Assembly: GCA_964389525.1 (NCBI GenBank)
Contig: CAYMEX010000021.1
Span: forward strand, 1 to 43,112
Reading direction: 5' to 3'
Source of the DNA: JAFLTL01 sp964389525
GTDB lineage: Bacteria > Bacteroidota > Bacteroidia > Bacteroidales > Muribaculaceae
DNA: 43,112 nucleotides
The notes below the pieces were generated by a model. That model ran no database searches. It had not been told where the DNA came from and saw nothing but the letters and a program-made list of their open reading frames with translations. The position numbers and the translations under genes were made by a program. Below are positions 41,174 to 43,112 of this stretch, piece by piece. The first letter of the stretch is position 1, and every line of letters begins with the position of its first letter.

Positions 41174-42241
41174 ATGTTTTCACCCAAACGCGGCCATATG
41201 CTACACGGCGTACTGCTGATTGCGCTCTTTTCGTGTGCAGCATTCTATATCGGCAGTGCGCAGATCCTCACCGCACTATCCATCAGCCCACTTATCATAG
41301 GCATCGTATTAGGCATGATCTACGCCAACATGCTCAGGATGCACCTTCCCGAAACATGGGTACCCGGCATACAGTTCTGTTCCAAACGCCTGCTACGCCT
41401 CGGAATCATTCTATATGGATTTCGCCTCACGTTTCAGGACATCGCCGCAGTGGGCATCGCCGGAGTCACCGTAGACGCTATAATCGTCACCGTCACCATA
41501 ATCGGCGGTTACTATCTCGGCAAGCTGCTGAAAATGGATCGTGAGACCGCCCTGCTCACATCGGTCGGCAGCGGCATCTGCGGAGCGGCCGCCGTGCTCG
41601 GTGCGGAAGCCACTGTGCGCTCACAACCCTATAAAACGACTGTCGCCGTAGCCACTGTGGTTATTTTCGGAACGTTAGCCATGTTTCTCTATCCTCTGGC
41701 ATATCGGTCGGGCATACTGCAGCTCTCACCGGCACAGATGGGCATATTCAGCGGATCAACTCTGCACGAGGTAGCACATGCCGTGGGCGCGGGCAACGCA
41801 CTCGGCGACGAGATCGCCTCAACGACAGTGATCGTGAAGATGATACGCGTGATGATGCTTGTGCCTGTACTCCTCATACTCGGCATATGGGCCGCACGCC
41901 GGACCCGCCACACTACATCGCATACGGCGAGAGCGAAAGGAAAAGTGACCGTACCATGGTTTGCATTCGGATTCCTTCTGGTTATCGGCATAAATTCCCT
42001 CTCTGTCTATCTAAACAGCCTTGACACTCCTCTCGGATTTCCGCTATGGTTCAACGACATCATCAACTACATCGACACCTTCCTGCTTACAATGGCGATG
42101 GTTGCACTTGGAGCTGAGACCAGTTTCGACAAATTCAAGAAAGCCGGAGCCAAACCGTTCATACTCGCCGCCATCCTATTCCTTTGGCTCATCGGAGGCG
42201 GATATGTTCTCGCCAGATACCTTGCCCCCGCACTGATGTGA
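41174..42241 (+). CDS. YeiH/UPF0324-family putative sulfate exporter
   Basis: This 355-residue protein has about ten membrane segments and the family blocks ISPLIIGIVLGMIYAN, RLLRLGIILYGFRLTFQDI, TSVGSGICGAAAVLGAEATV and GSTLHEVAHAVGAGNALG. Family members are annotated as putative sulfate or sulfonate exporters, largely by homology, so the substrate is not certain. The length is typical. It stands alone: a divergent gene is upstream and 75 nt without visible signals separate it from the next gene. Confidence 0.9.
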   Translation: MFSPKRGHMLHGVLLIALFSCAAFYIGSAQILTALSISPLIIGIVLGMIYANMLRMHLPETWVPGIQFCSKRLLRLGIILYGFRLTFQDIAAVGIAGVTVDAIIVTVTIIGGYYLGKLLKMDRETALLTSVGSGICGAAAVLGAEATVRSQPYKTTVAVATVVIFGTLAMFLYPLAYRSGILQLSPAQMGIFSGSTLHEVAHAVGAGNALGDEIASTTVIVKMIRVMMLVPVLLILGIWAARRTRHTTSHTARAKGKVTVPWFAFGFLLVIGINSLSVYLNSLDTPLGFPLWFNDIINYIDTFLLTMAMVALGAETSFDKFKKAGAKPFILAAILFLWLIGGGYVLARYLAPALM

Positions 42242-42316
42242 TTACGTCACGCTTGATGTATCTCAGAAAAATCATTAACTTTCGGCAAAAGACACAATAT
42301 ACAGACTACGCATGCC

Positions 42317-42751
42317 ATGGATTTTGATTTGGAACGGTTCATCAAAGCGCAAGATGAGTACGGTATGTACCGGGCGGCCATCAAAGAGATAACCGACGGG
42401 AAGAAACGTAGCCACTGGATCTGGTATGTCTTCCCGCAGTTACGCGGTCTTGGCTACTCTGACATGGCGGTGAGATACGGGATTCCATCTCTCGACGAAG
42501 CCGCCGCCTATTTAGGCCACGACGAGTTACGCAAAAGGTTGTATCATGCTGTAAAAGTCTTGATTGAGCACAACCACGGACGCGATATCGAGTCGGTCTT
42601 AGGCTATGTCGACGCTATGAAACTGAGGTCATGCCTGACACTTTTTGACGCCATAGAGCCCGGAGATGAGTTTGGACGCGCGTTAAGAATATTCTTCAAC
42701 GACGAGCGCGACGAGAAGACTCTGGAAATGATCGCCGGCCCCCCAGAATAA
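42317..42751 (+). CDS. DUF1810 family protein
   Basis: This 144-residue soluble protein has the DUF1810 signature: FIKAQDEYGMYRAAIKEI, SHWIWYVFPQLRGLG, YLGHDELRKRL and VLGYVDAMKLRSCLTLF. The family is short, widespread and without a firmly established function; a nucleotide-related or ADP-ribose-related role has been suggested by fold similarity. It is a complete copy and probably a single-gene transcript. Confidence 0.92.
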   Translation: MDFDLERFIKAQDEYGMYRAAIKEITDGKKRSHWIWYVFPQLRGLGYSDMAVRYGIPSLDEAAAYLGHDELRKRLYHAVKVLIEHNHGRDIESVLGYVDAMKLRSCLTLFDAIEPGDEFGRALRIFFNDERDEKTLEMIAGPPE

Positions 42752-42817
42752 TCTGCTAATTAATCGCCTTCTAAATATCCTACTGCCGATCTTGCTCTTA
42801 TTACCGTTTTAGACAAT

Positions 42818-42839
42818 AACCCTGCTTGTTAAAGGGGTT
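42818..42839. terminator. Weak terminator-like hairpin between convergent genes
   Basis: AACCCT (42818-42823) pairs with AGGGGTT (42833-42839) with one bulged G. It lies between the DUF1810 gene and the partial minus-strand gene. Confidence 0.35.
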
Positions 42840-42840
42840 C

Positions 42841-43110
42841 TTAAATCCCTTTCAGGAGGTTTTCGGGATGCTCCAACTCTTCCACCAGTCGATCCACGCA
42901 GGTACATGGCTTATGACTTTTGTAATCCTGTGTATTGTCAAACACGGTTCGGAGTTTTGCCGCCCGAAGTTTTGCCTGAGGCTCATTGCCTATCTTCTGA
43001 AGCATCCAATAAATGTCGGGGTCGTTTTTCTTATAGGAAAAATCCCCGTAGCCGTCTACCTTGCGTATCTCGTTTTCAAGTTTTGTAATGTAGTCTGCGC
43101 GTGAGATTGC
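42841..43110 (-). CDS. C-terminal 89 residues of an unidentified protein, cut by the window edge
   Basis: On the minus strand a frame is open from the right edge to a TAA at 42841-42843 and has no start, so it is the end of a longer gene. The residues look like an ordinary soluble protein: ADYITKLENEIRKVDGYGDF, DIYWMLQKIGNEPQAKLRAA and CVDRLVEELEHPENLLKG. They are rich in charged, helix-forming residues. The opposite-strand frame over the same DNA is rich in Phe/Leu/Cys, typical of an antisense shadow. No family is recognised. Confidence 0.65.
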   Translation of the reverse strand, partial: AISRADYITKLENEIRKVDGYGDFSYKKNDPDIYWMLQKIGNEPQAKLRAAKLRTVFDNTQDYKSHKPCTCVDRLVEELEHPENLLKGI

Positions 43111-43112
43111 TG

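Noticed and set aside
42826..43104. 92-codon plus-strand frame at the right end
   Set aside because: The opposite strand has an open frame with normal charged composition over the same DNA; the plus-strand product is a Phe/Leu/Cys-rich shadow.

Overview
The window looks like chromosomal DNA of a gut Bacteroidales bacterium, most likely close to Muribaculaceae. The evidence is two SusC/SusD outer-membrane uptake pairs, Bacteroidetes-type -7 promoter elements (TAnnTTTG), lipoprotein signal peptides on glycan-degrading enzymes, GH97/GH110/GH36 enzymes, a BspA-like leucine-rich-repeat protein and moderately high GC. The family-level placement is inference; no rRNA or tRNA gene was seen.

Region 1 (1-10.7 kb) holds two susCD pairs that converge on each other. 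The 5' parts of both susC genes are a 228-bp inverted repeat (43-270 and 10151-10378) that is identical base for base, although the rest of the two genes has diverged. Only the right copy is joined to a promoter and signal-peptide region (10379-10646). This is the layout of a DNA-inversion switch that chooses which susCD pair is expressed. Inside both repeat copies is an extra 23 bp, built from a direct repeat of GTGCTCGTCAAAGG, that adds a stop codon and a frameshift between the signal-peptide segment and the body of susC. A small six-cysteine ORF with a knottin-like C-C-CC-C-C pattern lies between the pairs, inside the invertible segment.

Region 2 (10.8-14.6 kb) is housekeeping: nadD, a YgjP-type metallopeptidase and nadK overlap in one operon, divergent from rsmG and an MBL-fold hydrolase. 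A 23-bp tandem repeat lies between the divergent units. Region 3 (14.6-19.9 kb) is a translationally coupled glycan operon: GH97, a GH110-like beta-helix enzyme and a sialate O-acetylesterase. It suggests attack on host mucin or blood-group-type alpha-galactosides.

Region 4 (19.9-27.6 kb) has a Fur-family regulator divergent from a Cu/Zn-type efflux permease with a fused HMA domain, a two-component system, methylglyoxal synthase and a PiT phosphate transporter. A GH36 alpha-galactosidase follows (27.7-29.9 kb). Long intergenic blocks at 4.74-5.13, 24.47-25.05 and 29.90-31.80 kb share a set of short palindromes that nearly all have exactly three bases between the arms. The last block is a four-unit array.

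Region 5 (31.8-37.3 kb) is a redox locus. A lipoprotein flavodoxin is divergent from a membrane polyferredoxin, two aldo/keto-reductase/ferredoxin fusions (one an apparent Tat lipoprotein, one with a degenerate catalytic tetrad) and an ECF-type S component. Region 6 (37.3-43.1 kb) has a class A beta-lactamase overlapping a BspA-like surface protein, a YeiH-type transporter, a DUF1810 protein and the 3' end of an unidentified gene that runs off the right edge.
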